64,000 nt of DNA. Source: Grammothele lineata. Taxonomy: Eukaryota; Basidiomycota; Agaricomycetes; Polyporales; Polyporaceae. The position numbers were made by a program, and so were the translations under genes. The notes beneath the pieces were generated by a model. The model was not told the origin of the DNA. It was given only the letters and a program-made list of their open reading frames with translations, and did not search any database. The stretch spans positions 1 through 64,000 of the forward strand of contig NDFF03000090.1 of NCBI GenBank assembly GCA_002150815.3, read 5' to 3'. This document shows, in pieces, positions 41,042 to 54,300 of this stretch. Within the stretch, counting starts at the first letter, position 1; each line of letters opens with the position of its first letter.

Positions 41042-42662
41042 GCCCCTCAAGCGGGCTCGCGAAACAGAAGTGTACCACCACCCCTACGTCCTCTTCGCTC
41101 GTCGCTGTGCGGCCGCGCCTCTCTCCTCTCCCTCGTTCCCCGGTGGGGTCTGATCTTGATTAACCTGTGAATACGCCGTTCCGTGCTCCCTTGTCCCCTC
41201 TGTGCCCCTCCGCCTGTGACTGTCCCTGTCCTAAATACGCTCCTGCCGCTACGTTGGCCTAATTATGCGGGCGGCGGGGCAGAACTGCGTTCTCTGGGCG
41301 TTTCGAGTTTCGAGCACATGCGCCTCGCCCGTCCCGCCCTGTTCCGTTTTGTTCTGTCTCCCTTGCCTTCACCCCTACCTTTTGGTTCCCTCGTTGTCAT
41401 TGTCGCGTTACTGTTGTTGCGGTTGTGATTTCGTGGTTGCGCGGGCTCCTGGAGCGTCCCCCGCCATTCCGGCCGGTCGGTCTCCATTGATTGAAGGTGC
41501 TCGCGGCCGGCCCTCGTAGGCTCTTGACGAGATATATCCCTTCTTCCCCCTCCCCCTCCTCATCCCCCGAGTGTTTTGAAGAAATTGTCGTCGTGGCGCC
41601 CTGGTAGTACGATACCACTTCCTCCTCCCTTCCCCCCGTCTTTCCTCCATATATACCTCCCTTGTGTTTGTTGAATCGTTGATTTTCGTGTACCTAAAGT
41701 ACGTATGTGCTACGACGCTCACCGCACTGTTCCTGTTCCAGGAGGGTGGCAGAGCGGTATACTGTACTTGCACTTTGTGTTCTGTGTTCTGTGTTCTGTG
41801 TTTTTGTGTTCTGCGGTCGTGCTCGACGCGCCGCGTTCCGCTCCTTATGTTCAGATGTTCAGATCGCTGATGTGTTCTCCCACCCGTACTGCGCTCGGCC
41901 TCGCGAGGTTCCCGTCTAGCCCTCACGTTCACCAGATTCTCGCTCGCTCAACGCCACCTTTACCCTGCCGCGTTTGTACGCCCTTGTCATCCAGTGGTGG
42001 GCCGCGTTCCGGTCCGACTTCACTGTACGGCGCGCGCGTAGTGCCCTCATGTCGCTGTTCTGGATGAGGTATAGCGCGCCGAAGACACTCATATGCGACT
42101 ATGGAGCGGGAATGGGGATTCATGGACCGGATGGGGTTGCACGGTGCTCTTCAGAGGCGCAGAGCATCGAGGAACTCACCGTTCTCAATCTGCGACTTAC
42201 CCCTCGGCCTTCTGACCTGCCGTCGTACAACGCGCTGGGTGCAATCGATCCCGCGACTGCATCCCGGGATGTTCGATCAGCCCTTTAAGCGTTTTCTAAG
42301 CCTTCACCAACGCTAACCCTGATTGCTCGCTTTGATTTATGGGGTACGTTTGTAAGCTGTCTCTTCTTCTAGCAGATGCAGGCTTACTGGTCCTCGGAAT
42401 GGCGGAGGGTAGGAGACATTATGCACGTCTGAAATAGAAGCGGAGGGTTGACCACCTGTCATCTCAGGCTTCTTCTGTCTGATCATAAAGGTAATCGCGA
42501 ACATCACGGAATCTCAACCTCATCGATTGACGACTCCCGTTCGTCCGTTGCGCTACTGTGTGCACATGGCCCCTTGTCTATGTAGCAGTTAACTCTGCCC
42601 TCTCCACATGGGTAGGCAGCACTACTAGGTATGGTACACATACGATCTTCTCTTCAATCATG
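41042..42662. other. Intergenic stretch, 3' region of the membrane-protein gene
   Basis: No supported gene. Polypyrimidine-rich tracts near 41.5-41.6 kb and a short TTCTGTG repeat near 41780 are seen. The two adjoining genes converge here. Confidence 0.45.
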
Positions 42663-44501
42663 TCAATGCGTCTTGGGAAGCACTCTCCCCTTCGCAACAA
42701 CGTTCTCGTCCCAATACCTGTGTCCAGCTCCCCTCGCTTCTTCATAACCCTCCCGCGGCCAGGCCGCGAGCACCTCCGGCTTCCAGTCCGCGGGCTTGAT
42801 CACGACGCTATCCACGTATTGCGCGCAACGCGCAAACGCTTGGGTGCCTTCTGGGATCGGGGTCGCCGCCGCGGTCTCGCCAACGGTCCATCCGGCACGC
42901 CTGCACGTACAGCGCGGACAGGGGCGCGGACCTGCGCTTGCGTAGGCGGAGGAGGTCTGCGCACAGGACTGCGAGCTCTTCTAGGTGGTGGGCGGCGCTG
43001 AGCTCGAAGGAGAGACAGAGGAGAGCGAGGGCTGGGCAGGTCGTGAGGGCGCCCGTGGACGGAGACGTCTCCGTTAGCTTCGTACGCAAAGCAGAGAGGA
43101 ACACGATGGTGAAGGCGTCGGTCGAGGTTTGACCCGGGTCCTCTACTATTAGGCGGATCAGCGCCGGGAGGTTTGGTAGGAGGTCGGAAAGGGTGCTTGA
43201 GAGCGGGAGCTCGGTGCTGATATGGAGTGTTGTGAGAACCGGGAAGAACGAGCTGATGCTGACGTGCGTGTGTAGGGATTGTATTAGGACGCGGCTCCAC
43301 GTTATGCAGCTTTCCTCGTCGGAACAATGTTCAAGGACCTCCAGACCTCCGCACTGGCGTCCGTCATTGTCGATGACGTCCGAAACGAAACGAAGACCAT
43401 CGATGGAAGCCGCAATCAGCAGTCGATTGGGAACAATGCGCTCTCCTAGTATCTGGGAAACGGGAAGCAGTGAGGGATCCAACCCAAAATCTGGCCCATC
43501 ACCTATTTCCTCTATCGTAGCGTATAGGGTTGGGTTCGGCATAGAAACGATGGAGAGAAAATCCAAGATAGATGCCCAGCCCCAGCGGTAGAGTCTCAGG
43601 TTCACTAGATTGTGACACTGGACTACCTGTGGGGGAGGGTCGTCATCCCTGGTGTCAAAAAAGGATAGATGCCCGATAGTGAGGCAGCGAAGCTGAGGTG
43701 TATTGGCCAAAAATGATAGCAGGCAAGGTATACGAAGGTGTGAACCACTGCACCAGATGAGAACGTGGGAAAGATTTTGGAAGTTCGTGTTGGAAGGAAG
43801 CCAAGTTGCCCAGATGAGGGCAAGAGCTTCGAGGGAAGATGTGTCGTTCTGAAGTATCAATTGTCTTGTGAGACTCTGAGGGCTGGTAAGGATTAGACCA
43901 TTTCGCACGATGAGGGACCGGAGTCGCGAGGCCCGAAGGGAAGTGGTGAGTATCTCTGGTTCTGCGCCGTCGGGGATGGAGAGGTCTAGGGAGAGAAGCC
44001 GGGGGGCGCTGTACACGAGAACCCGGTTGGAGTCGAGGCCGGACTCGCTTGCTCTTCTGAGGCTGAGCTGTAGTCTCAGTGGAACCTCTCCCGAGCGCTC
44101 GAAGAACGTTTCTAGTTGTGCTCGGTTAAGGTGGTCAATCCGAGACCAGAAGGCCGATGTGCGCACGATGACAGTCGTCCATGCACGACACACACCCATA
44201 AGCCTTAGGAGTGCACGCACATACTTGGTATCTTTGGGATCAGAGTCCTCAACAAATGGGGCCTTGTCGCTCTCAGAGAGGACTTCGGTGAAAATAAGGA
44301 TTGCGAGCTCCTCTGGGAAGTCGATGAAGGGCGAGTATCGGTTCATGCGTTCATTGATATCCCGTGAGAGTAGAGACAGCTTCTCAACCGTGTACTTCAT
44401 CTGGATTGCACGTAGTCAGTAAGACTGAGACTCCATGCTTCACTATGCGGCATTTTTCGTACCTGTAGCAAACTGAGAGACGGATCGGGATGAGTAAACA
44501 T
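42663..44501 (-). CDS. F-box protein with LRR-like C-terminal region, probable 3' frameshift
   Basis: Exon 1 (44501-44463, MFTHPDPSLSLLQ) is joined across a 62-nt intron to a long exon from 44400. The F-box lies at about residues 40-95 (FPEELAILIFTEVL ... VCRAWTTVIVRTSAFWSRI), the Skp1-binding motif of SCF ubiquitin ligases. The rest is Leu-rich with irregular repeats, as in the large Agaricomycete F-box family, and would select substrates. The long frame stops at 42808 after an Arg-rich nonsense tail. In the +1 frame, 75 well-coded codons (VDSVVIKPADWKPEVLAAWP) continue from about 42890 to a TGA at 42663. A one-base shift near 42890 therefore probably removed the natural C-terminus, or is a sequence error. 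A further upstream exon at about 44640 (MDPVYNFSLALDGLL) is possible. Confidence 0.8.
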
Positions 44502-44509
44502 CGAGATTG

Positions 44510-45365
44510 TGATGTATCAGCGGCGTCAGACGTACTTCATGCCAGCGTACTGTCCTCTACCCTCCGAATGGGCAACCTCGCGCTCTTGAGAGTACGCTGT
44601 AAGAAGACCATCCAGGGCAAGAGAAAAATTGTAGACGGGGTCCATAGTGGAAGTTCGTTGGCGACGTACTGTTGGGGCCAGATTATAAAGGGTTCTGGTT
44701 TTCATGAGCGGAAGACATTGTGGGTACACAAAGGGAAGGCTCATTGCGGTGATGCAAAGCGATATAGAGAACAAAGCATCCACCCTTATTGATCCACATT
44801 ACCTATTGTCCTCCACGATTGCGCAATGCCCATCGCGACCACGTACGTGCCAGTGTAGTAGTTGCGTGCTTGCACCTGAAGGAGCGAAGAAATCCATAAC
44901 ACACGTAGAGTTCGCACTGCCATGTCGTGTGGGATGGGTCATGGGGTCGACGATCGTGTTGGAGGGACGTACTGCTTACTTACGTACATAGAAGCACTGA
45001 TGGTGCGCGCGCTCTCGCCGATATCGTGGCGTAATACAACCAGCTCTGGGATGAGGATTCGATGGTATAGTAAACACGTAGGCGAAATGAGGGTATCTCA
45101 TGTAGTAACACTAGTTGCTGAGGGAACGCAGCACTGGCAACCGTGTAAGTCAACTTGTTGAAGTCGCTCGAAGCAAACTTCCTCTGCACCTGGGCCGGCG
45201 CTTCCCGGGCTGAACCACGTGGCAGTCGTGCCTCAGCGACTTCCACAGGCCTGCTAGACTCTAGTCTCCCCTAGGCAGACCAATACCGCGCACTACTGAG
45301 GGAGGGGATGACGTGCGCTATATGGTCTGCTTCAATACGCGCCCCCCAAACCGTAGGTCGACGTT
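44510..45365. other. Intergenic stretch before the tandem duplication
   Basis: Apart from a possible extra 5' exon of the F-box gene near 44640, no gene is supported. Confidence 0.4.
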
Positions 45366-45464
45366 CGTGCTCGGCAATTGTCGGAGTCGAACTAGCCGAG
45401 TGTTGGCCGAGGAGCCGGCAGCGCGTGGACCGGCCCGGGGACCTGCCCGCATCCGGCCGACCAC

Positions 45465-47640
45465 GTGGCAATTATGCCTGCCCTGGTCCGCGACGAGCTC
45501 GTCGACTCCGAGCTCCAAACTGTTGCGTTCTGTGGTCTGCCAGGCTCTGCCAATCTCCCCGCCGGTCGCGCCTGCTCAACATGCCCTCTCCAGTCTTCCC
45601 CTGGACCATCGCCTCTCTGTCACCGCGCACCTCGCGCTCCAGTTCGACATCTCCTCCACCCACGTCGCGCACCTTCGTTCAGGCCTCAGGCCCGCACCAT
45701 CTCTAACACACATGGCGCTGGCATCCCAAGTCGTCTCCCGCCGGAGCAGGCGACGCGTCTTCTGCTGCCTAACGGGTATCTTTTGTTGCCAGATCACCCT
45801 CGGATGGGTTTCTGGGTACGGGTGCGACCATCCTAGCGCATCTCTACACACACACACCTTGGGAGTAACATTATTGGGTGAGTGTTTACCGTTATTCTGA
45901 TCCTTCGGGTAAAGGTGCAGCTTCTGTGATGGGCACTCCGAGAATCGTATGCGTGTTCGTCTTGCCTTACTATGAAAAACCTACTGACTAGATGCGCATC
46001 CAGGAACGAACGTTTTGCGGCATCCCTTCGCGTTTCGTCCGTGTATTCCGCTCAACATCCCCACCCCCGTCTACCGATTTGAGGTATGTTTTACAGTGTG
46101 AGGTCCGCTCTTCCTAGCTGTGTGCCTCCCCCACCCCGCGCTCATGATCTTTCTCTCCTTCCTCAAATATCGAAACTATCCCGACGTCCCGCTACGAAAC
46201 TCACGCCCTAACCTCATCGATTCCCTATCGTAAGGCCGCCTCTGGACGCGATGATCCTCTACCACGTCCAACGAGAGTACTACGGACAGTAGCACGCTTA
46301 CTGTGCTGGAACGCTTTGTCGCCCATCGGCTACCACTTCCAGGCTCCAACGCTACGGTACGCAGCCTGTTAAGTCTATCAAATTGGCCGGGTTTGCGTCT
46401 GACACACCCTCTCCTTGCTCGTTCACTAGCAGTCCCGCCGACCGTTCAGTTTTATTCTACCCCGGAACTCCCGAGACTATCGGCTCAGTACATCTTGGAG
46501 ATCGCGGCGACGCATCGCCCGAAGAGGAACACTATGTCTGTTCGATCGCGTTGCGTCTCGTCCGGCTCTCGCCACCCCACACCTCATTCAAGGCCTCAAA
46601 TTCTGACTTCCGACTCTGGACTCTCTACGCCTAACGCCGGCGTTCGCTGGGATACCCTCCATGCGACCAAGTCATCCACCCTATACTCCTGCCAGCCTCC
46701 CACATCATTCGCGCAATGCTACTGCTCTGCAGCCGGTTCTGCTTGAACGTCGCTGAATCCCGCGGCATCTCCGTCGCCGGTCGTGTTCGAACTCTTCCAG
46801 TTCACTCCCGTGAATGTACTCACGGCCGGTCTCGTCGGTCCAGGCAGCCCCGATCGATCGCGCTCTTGTTTCGGCGTCCTTGACATGCGTTCTCTCGTCC
46901 CGAGGCTGGAAGAGACGACGCGCGTGCGCAGGACTCCGACATCCGTCCGGCCCCAGCTCGCTTTACAACGTCTAACAACAATCTCACAGGTGGCAACTCA
47001 TCTGATGCCGAACACACACGTACTCACTCGACACTACTCAGCCGGGTGCATGAGGGCTCGGCGTCGTTCTCTGTCGTGCTCTGCGGATCCCAGTTCGCCT
47101 AGCACAGCGTACGCTCAACGCCTCTCGCATCGCGCTCTCGAAGGATCACCATTTACCTCGCCCACGCTAGCCCTCTCCGAGTGCCGACGACGAGCCAAAT
47201 CGCGGTTAGATCGTCCCGATCGCGCTCGCGCTGGCAGAAACGTGCCCCAACAGCGCACGTTCTCGTTCGTCAAGGCCACGACGTATTCAGTGCGCGCGCA
47301 CCCGTCGCGGCCGCCACTGTGGACCGCACTCGACTTCGCGGAACCCTTGCCTCGTGCTTACCCTCTCGATATCCTCGCCATCGCCATCGCTTCCCTCGTC
47401 GTTCGTGCCTTCTCGTCATCCAGCGGTCGCGCGCGGTTCGTCTCGCCGTACGTCAGTGCAGTCACTCGAGTCTATGTCCTATTTTCAATGCAAACCCATT
47501 CCTAGTGCCTTCGTATCCCCACTGCAGCTGCCCGCGTCCCCGATGAGGCTCTCGCGCCCACCGGCGCAAAGTGCCACCGCACTCGTCGACGGCACTGGAT
47601 CCGCCTCCGAATATTTTCACATGTCGCTCGAGGCCGGCAA
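45465..47640 (+). other. Duplicated C-rich region with conserved exon-like pieces (copy 1)
   Basis: Short plus-strand segments keep frame and splice-like borders when compared with copy 2. Examples are a GTNV...FAFRPC-type exon at about 46003-46082 followed by a GT donor, and a segment ending AACGCTACG before a GTACGC donor at about 46354 with a CACTAGCAG acceptor at about 46430. No single frame runs through, and no start-to-stop model could be built. It may be a decayed multi-exon gene convergent with the DUF6535 gene, or non-coding DNA that happens to be duplicated. Confidence 0.3.
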
Positions 47641-47977
47641 CGGAGGTACAACATTCAAACGACATACGAAGTAGGTACATAGGTCGGAAGACGGGGACTG
47701 GTGTACATAGGGAAAGCGCGTCGAGCTTCGTGTATGTAGGACGCGGGGACGTATACGAACACGGTGGTACAGAAGTGGATGTCCGGTCAAGAAGGCGCAG
47801 AGGGAAGAGGGACGTGTATCGTGTATAACGGCGTGTGCGGGATCTGGGAGCGTCGAAGATACCTGTACGGGGATATTGGGCTGAACCGGGAATAGATACA
47901 GCATTCGGGGTCGCGGAAGCCGTCAACGATGGTACGGACATGGGATGGGGAAGCGAGGCATTGTCCTGTGAGGTCAC
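47462..47977 (-). CDS. Open frame over the best-conserved non-DUF6535 block of the duplication
   Basis: A 171-codon minus-strand frame (MTSQDNASLPHPMSVPSLTA...) covers a stretch of roughly 90% identity with 56.8-57.06 kb. In copy 2 the same frame is split by a single-base indel near 56900 but resumes (PSLCTSVPVFRPMYLLR). The peptide is Arg/Ser/Pro/Tyr-rich with no recognised domain. Conservation could instead reflect an RNA or a regulatory element, or a recent gene-conversion tract. It lies downstream of the DUF6535 gene on the same strand. Confidence 0.25.
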   Translation of the reverse strand: MTSQDNASLPHPMSVPSLTASATPNAVSIPGSAQYPRTGIFDAPRSRTRRYTRYTSLFPLRLLDRTSTSVPPCSYTSPRPTYTKLDALSLCTPVPVFRPMYLLRMSFECCTSVAGLERHVKIFGGGSSAVDECGGTLRRWAREPHRGRGQLQWGYEGTRNGFALKIGHRLE

Positions 47978-48333
47978 TGGCAGGGGTTTGTGTGCTCCGT
48001 CGCCAGCGCAGGTTGGAAGATGTACGTCGACTGTCCAGCGGATTTCCAGGAGGTTCGGGATACGATATCATCGTGTGGCGCAGACAATGACGGCCGTCCG
48101 ACCCTTCGCTCGCATGGGAGCGTTGAGAACGTCTTCGGCGAATGAGAGAGACGGATGGGGCTACGACGCGTCACAGACGCGAATGTTTCAGATACACCAT
48201 TGGAAAACGGCAGAATGAGAACGCGGATTGGAGAATGTCAACGGGTCGCGGAGGCGCACGGTTGGGTGTAGGACGTCTTCAGCCGCCGGAGGGCTTGTGG
48301 CGGAATGGGAAAAAAAGGTGTTCGGTAGGGAGC

Positions 48334-51320
48334 TCATACGAGACAAGGGTCGGAGATGCCTGGGTCGAGTGTCGTCGAGTAGCTCAGAGTAGCGTCTGCC
48401 CTGCGAGTCATTGGGAAGTGGTGACACCAATGCGTGCAGTTGTGGAGGAAGGGATTTTGCCGGGGGCGTAGCGATGTCTCTGGACGAGGTGTACGCTCCT
48501 CTGAGCTCGGAGGAGCTTCTGATAGAATAGGAGGAGATGAGAGGGTCGGTGATTGGTTGAGTGGACGCTCTAGATGTGATCCTAAGAATCAGTATGAGTA
48601 AAATGCATGAATGATACCGCGGACGCTGGCCTACCTGTGAAGGGATTCTGTGAGGAAGGATCGGAGACATCGCTCTGCGCTGGTGGTACACCGCTAGAAG
48701 GAGGTGCCGAAGGGTCTGGGAACCTCGATTGCATTCGAATGAGAATGTCTCTGCACTCTTGTACATCCGAATCACGCGATCTTGTGTCTCTCCAGTCGCT
48801 CTCTCCAATAAGACACTTGAAGGTCTCCACTAGAGTCGTTACAAACGAGGGCGTGACTTGCAGGATGCTGGCGTGATTGTTGGCTATATCTTCCACGGAT
48901 TCGAGCACGGAGTGGTAGTAATATGTGGATTCCAACCGCAAGGCCCTCTTTTCGGACTTCCAATTGATCTGCGTCAATACCGTTTCGACCTGGTCATACG
49001 CATATTGAACAAACCGGCATGTGCGATCCACCGAGTTGGCGCTTCCGTTAAACAGAGGGTGCTTGACGACACGCGAAATTACTTTCAAGTGGTTATGCAG
49101 GAATTCAAGGGTCCCGAACACGTCACCATAATTGTCGCCCTTCCAGTGAAGAGTTGGATCTTGAACGAGGCTACAAATCCTGTGGGCGGCAGCAGCAGCC
49201 ACTTTAGATGCAGTCAGTGACTTGTACTTTCCTAGATTAAATTTGTGCTCACCTGTGCGGAGCGTCTCAGAACGGTCGATTGTTGGAATAAAGTCATAAT
49301 ATGCTAATATTCGCCAAGCCCTATTAGCACCCGTGGGGTCTAGTTCACGAAGGACGGAGTAGGTTGCAAGCGGCTGTGTGTGAGAGTCGCACGGTTGCCA
49401 CCGGGAAGCTTGAGGTTCCCACATATGCCATGCTTTATGAGCTATGCTTTGGATATTCTTTGTGTCCTCTTCCTTGCGCCGCGCTCCCAGTCTTCGATCC
49501 TCTATCAAAACTCCGAGCGCATTTACAAATGCAGAGAACAATGGGGCTTGTATAATCCGCGGATATTTCTCCAAAGAGCCATAGCGACCTAGCAGGACTA
49601 CGCTGAGCTGGTCTACATAGTCAACCCAAATTCGCGACGCGGCATGGTGAGAGAACCAGTTGTTTGCCTCACTGAGGACCTTGACGTCAAGAGTTGCCTC
49701 GTATGCGGTAATCACATTGGAAATGTCCAGCTTCGAATCCTGATGTGACGCGAGCGACTGCTCCCCTCGATACATGGCTGCCGGTACGTGTCTCCAGGTT
49801 TTGCGATAGTATCTGGTAATTTTTGCAAACCTTTTTCTAAGTCGAGGCTGGATATCATAAGTGTTTCGGCACCAGCCTCGGACCAAGTCCAAGATCGAGG
49901 CAATAATCAAGACCAATGCCACTAGTAGAATTTTGATGCATTGACCAGCGCGCACTAGTCCTCTCCTCACATAGAACACCGCATGAGATTGTGGCGAGTA
50001 ATAGCAACAGGAAGTGCTGAATGATGGGAGGACAGTGGTGATGAGCATAAACAGCAACAGAATACCAACGCATCCTGATGCTACTCTCGCGACGATGTCA
50101 TGGATGTTGTAGAGAAGGATCAAGAGCCCGACAAGGAATAGAACTGCGGCCACAAGGAGGAGAACGGGGATGAGGCCAACGATGGTGTTGACGTGCCACT
50201 TCTTCAGGTTATTGAGCCGATACTGGCGGCGACGGGCGATATCGCGTGAGTGCCCATAGAGGCCGCTGTTGTACTCCTTGAGCCACTGTTTGACGATGAT
50301 TCCGATGATGGCCGAAGCAAGACTTAAAATGAGACTCGTGAACCAGAGGGCATTGAGCCAGATGGCGTAGAGAGGAGGTTGAAATGGCTGCTGGGAGACG
50401 TGGTCGAATGCAGGGCTGGTGGAGTTGATGAAGGAGGGGTTGGTACGAAAACTCTCGAGCTGGAGGGACATGCGGCGGAGAATATCGTTGGTCTCGTCTG
50501 CAGGAGCGGGTTGAAGAAGCTGGTATGATTGAACATTGAAGGCAGTGAGAATAGCGGAGAATAGACCAGCCTAGTCGATAAATGAGTGCGAGATGTCGTA
50601 CTGGATGACACGAAAACGTACGAATGTCAGAAGTCCATCAATTTCCTTATTCCACTGCTCGACAATCTCATCGCTGTATCTCTCTACTATCTTCGCAATC
50701 TCTTCCTCTGGGTTCTTGCTCGAATCTACTTGAGGCATTCCCCAGCTCAGAATCTCCTGAAACATAGCATTGTTTCCCACCAAAGTCTTAATGAATGGAC
50801 GGCGGTAAGCGTACCTTGACTGTAGGAATATCCACCTCCTCATTGTCGTATTCCTTTCCACCCAGCTGCGAGGTTCCTTGCATTGGGTTCACCTGACGTA
50901 AACCGGGTTTCAGTCGATTCCGTGAATAGAAAGTATTCGCACTCACTTCGTCTGCACGTCGAAGATCTGTGGTCAGATCTCCATCACGAACGCTAGATGG
51001 ATCGTTCTAATATCGATGGGTGAGCTCGTATTTCAGTTGACCCAAAAACATTGACTCACGTCACTAAATAGCTATCAAGGCATAGGTTATGAGTTTCTCG
51101 TTGATCAGGAGCAGCTACGTGCGCATACATGAGGCCGCTGAATATTCGGCTCAAGAAGAGGCTCAGATTCTGAACTAGAGAGTTCGTTCTGGAGGGATAA
51201 GTGATTCCCCCGTTGTGTGAGTCTCAGCAGGGAAACAATAGCCTTGGCTGTGTGGTGGAGTCTTACCATAGAGAGCGGGTCGTCAGCCACAGGCCCGTGA
51301 GTATTACTAGCAGCGCTCAT
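48334..51320 (-). CDS. DUF6535 family membrane protein, copy 1, ~882 aa
   Basis: Six exons join in frame: 51320-51129, 51006-50947, 50892-50815, 50756-50622, 50570-48635 and 48581-48334 (883 codons with stop). The DUF6535 core, at about residues 110-340, includes SDEIVEQWNKEIDGLLTFAG, FSAILTAFNVQSYQLLQ and WLNALWFTSLILSLASAIIG. It carries hydrophobic spans near IGIIVKQW, VGLIPVLLLVAAVLFLVGLL, GILLLFMLITTVLP and ILLVALVLIIASILDL. A long soluble helical region (about 400 residues) and a Ser/Pro-rich tail ending SDPCLV follow. DUF6535 proteins are multiplied in Agaricomycetes, and their function is unknown. The last exon was chosen because the same peptide (NPFL..CTHWCHHFPM.RRAD) is conserved in copy 2. 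Confidence 0.85.
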
Positions 51321-51329
51321 AGCGACAAT

Positions 51330-54300
51330 GACGGTGTGGGGGGGGAGATCAGGTAGGTGAATGTGTGAGCACTGAGAGGACAAAGGGGGGTAGTGGGGAA
51401 CGGAGTCAAGCGGAGAGGAAGACGGCGAAGAAACACTCAGTGTCCGTGCATGTTCAACGTGCACGGCGGTATGAAAAACGCATGTATCAGGCAAGGTGGC
51501 ACGCTGGGCCTTCTGCGGTAGGAAGTTGTTCATAAGAGCTTATTCTGGTGGCTTCTGTGCCGAAGTTAGCGCGTCGATGTACTGGGACAGGATAGTAGCG
51601 ATCGTGCTTCAGTACTTCAGTAGTGGGAAGCAATTACGGCTTGCATCCTTGTCAATTTACGGAGAACCCGGAATTACATCCGGAAGGCCTGCGCAAACGT
51701 AGGGATTGGTGTGAACGTTTGAACCATCGCCCTAGCCTAAGTCGGTGCCACCGCGGTAATACGTTTATGGACCCTACACGACAATTCAATACTGCGTACT
51801 GCCTTCCAATGAGGTGTCACTGCCTGTCAAAATAGGGCCCGGGATGAATCGGTAGGTAAACCCGACTGGACCATACCGATCGCCAGCCGGCATCCAACAC
51901 CGCCACGACAGACAGTTCGTGGACGCGGCACGCATGACGGCATCCGTAATGGGGCTGAGGGCAGCACAAGACGCCGCGCCCTAAACACGACCTCACGCCC
52001 ACGGTTGCGTGTGCCGCCTCGACCTATCTGTTCTCCGCATCTGTCACTGCATAGCTGACTTGTGCCTTCGCGGTCTCATGTTCCGGGTCGACGGTACGAC
52101 GGTCGGTGTCGGACATGTTGCTCGCAAACGGGGACACGGTGCTTGCATGCGTCAGCTGCGAGTGCAATTGGAAACTCTGATCGTGGGTATCGTGCGCGAG
52201 CTGCATTGGAGACTCCAACGAGACTGTCACGCCGGCGCTAGCATATGTGCAGAGAAGGAATTCATATGGTGGCGGAGATAAGTATCAAATCCTACTACAA
52301 GACGGTGGGGTAAGAGGCAGTAGAAGACGCGCGAAGGAGAACATACCAACTACACCGAGAGGAAATATCTTGGTACTCGCTCGCCGTCACAGAGGAGTTA
52401 GCGAGCGTCCTCATCCTTCAGGGCATTCGCACCAACGCGCACATACTCAGGGCTTGCTAGGTCGAGCCTTCGGTCGGGAGGTCGACGTTGTACCTGACAT
52501 AAGACGAATTGAGTATACACGTCCGATCGACATGGTGTGGGAAGGGTAGAGAATATGCACGCGACACACGCGGGGGCGCGTAGCACACCCCGTTCGAACT
52601 TCGACGGCGCAGCTTGAGGCGACACGACAGTTGCGGGGAGTGACGCCTTGCCGAGCACTCACACCACAGACGTGGACACGTGGACGGACCGAACTCACCC
52701 TCAAAGTTCGGATGCTGTTCTGGCTCTTGCTCTTCCTTCACGAGTACCTACTACCGATTGAGCCCTCGTGATATCGTCTTGTAGTTGAAGCTCCGATTGG
52801 AGAGTGTGCTCGAGTCGTGGCTCGTCGTGCCCGAGGGGACCGGCTGATAGCTTCAGAACAAGCGGGAGCGCTGCTGTGAACGCTTGTTCGGCGAGTGCGT
52901 TTGAGGAAGTTGACGCCCGCGTCACATGCAGTCTTGCTTCCACAAGCCACATCGACGATGACGGCTGCGAGAACATGCAGCGACCGCAAGGAAGACGCAA
53001 GGGCGGCAGGGCTCGCGCGCTCCACCCAGGAAGGTTCATGTTTTGGTTCGGAAATCCGGACACCGCGCAAACGAGGATGCGTAGAGGCGGACGCGGAAGA
53101 GTATGGCGCGAAGGCGGACACTGCGAACGTGGCAAGCGTTAAAAGAGGGTGCAGCGAGTGTGGCGGGAGGCGACGCACCCATGGAAGAACATGGCCGTGA
53201 TCCGTGGAGGACGTCATCGGGTCGGGGAAGCACGAGCGGTGTATGGGACTACGAGATGGGTCGGTTAGAAGAGGCAGAAGACGCATAGTATATGACGTAC
53301 CAAAACGGGAGGGTCGGGATGAGATCCATGAGGATATGCACTACAACGTTCGATGTTTTCGACGTTGTTAACACTAGGAGGTCCACTATGTCCGATATCA
53401 CGATGATGTGTGATTGAGCGCGTCCATACGTGAGAGGTGACCATGGTGAATGGACGACAAGGGAGAAATCCTTTGATGACGCGATTCCAACAGAAGCGGG
53501 TGTGCCTGTGTACACCGAAGAGCGTGAACGAATGAGAAAGGGCGCGCATAAAGGTGAGAACGTACTTCGGGATCAGCCTACTGGTTTAAATCAGAGGACA
53601 GACCGCTCACGCGGCAGCAGATCTATGGCCAAGTTAGCGCGCGTGTAGTATCACAGAACGAACAGAAAGACAGAAGTGAGAGTGTATATAGGATGCCATG
53701 TTCGATGATGTGACGGGCTCGACCTCCACTGGGCCAGGGGGAAGTGCAATGGACGCGGATAATTGACGACTGAAACTTACCTGCAGAACCATTGTCGTGC
53801 GAGTACCCGCGCCGATACCAGCGCGGTCGCTATCCAGCCACAGGCCTGCTGTGACTCCCTTATATCCCTTCAGCGGGAACCTCTGCGCGCGAGTCGGGTG
53901 CTCCTCAGGTGGTGCGGTCGAGGAATCGATGCAGACCACGATGGTCGGCAGATGACTGTATCGGGGGCTTCGCGCGTAGCTGACTCTCGAAGCCTTGGAT
54001 TCGTAGGTGAGCCCGATGTATGCAAGCAGTTATAGACGGCATCTGAGCTCGATGGCCAGTGTCTAGAGAAATTACAGGAATAAGAAGGTTAGCATCGACT
54101 TTCGTTGAGTGTGCAAGCGGACAGAGGATGGGGAAGGAGAGAGGAGAGGCGCGTGCGCTGAAAATGCGCGATATGGAGCGCATACGTCGCAATACGGCGA
54201 TGAAGCCTGTGTACGATGCGCGCGATGGGACCAGTGTCCGAGTGGAAGGATCGAGGACGTACCTAGAGACCTTATTGCGTGCGTCGGGGGCGGCGGCCAT

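Noticed and set aside
42855..42905. A short intron to explain the frame change at the end of the F-box gene
   Set aside because: The candidate donors near 42900 and the acceptor ending CCCAG leave phases that do not restore the downstream frame.
46783..47505. 240-codon plus-strand frame in the tandem duplication as a gene
   Set aside because: The frame is not maintained in the second copy, and the composition is that of the C-rich background.
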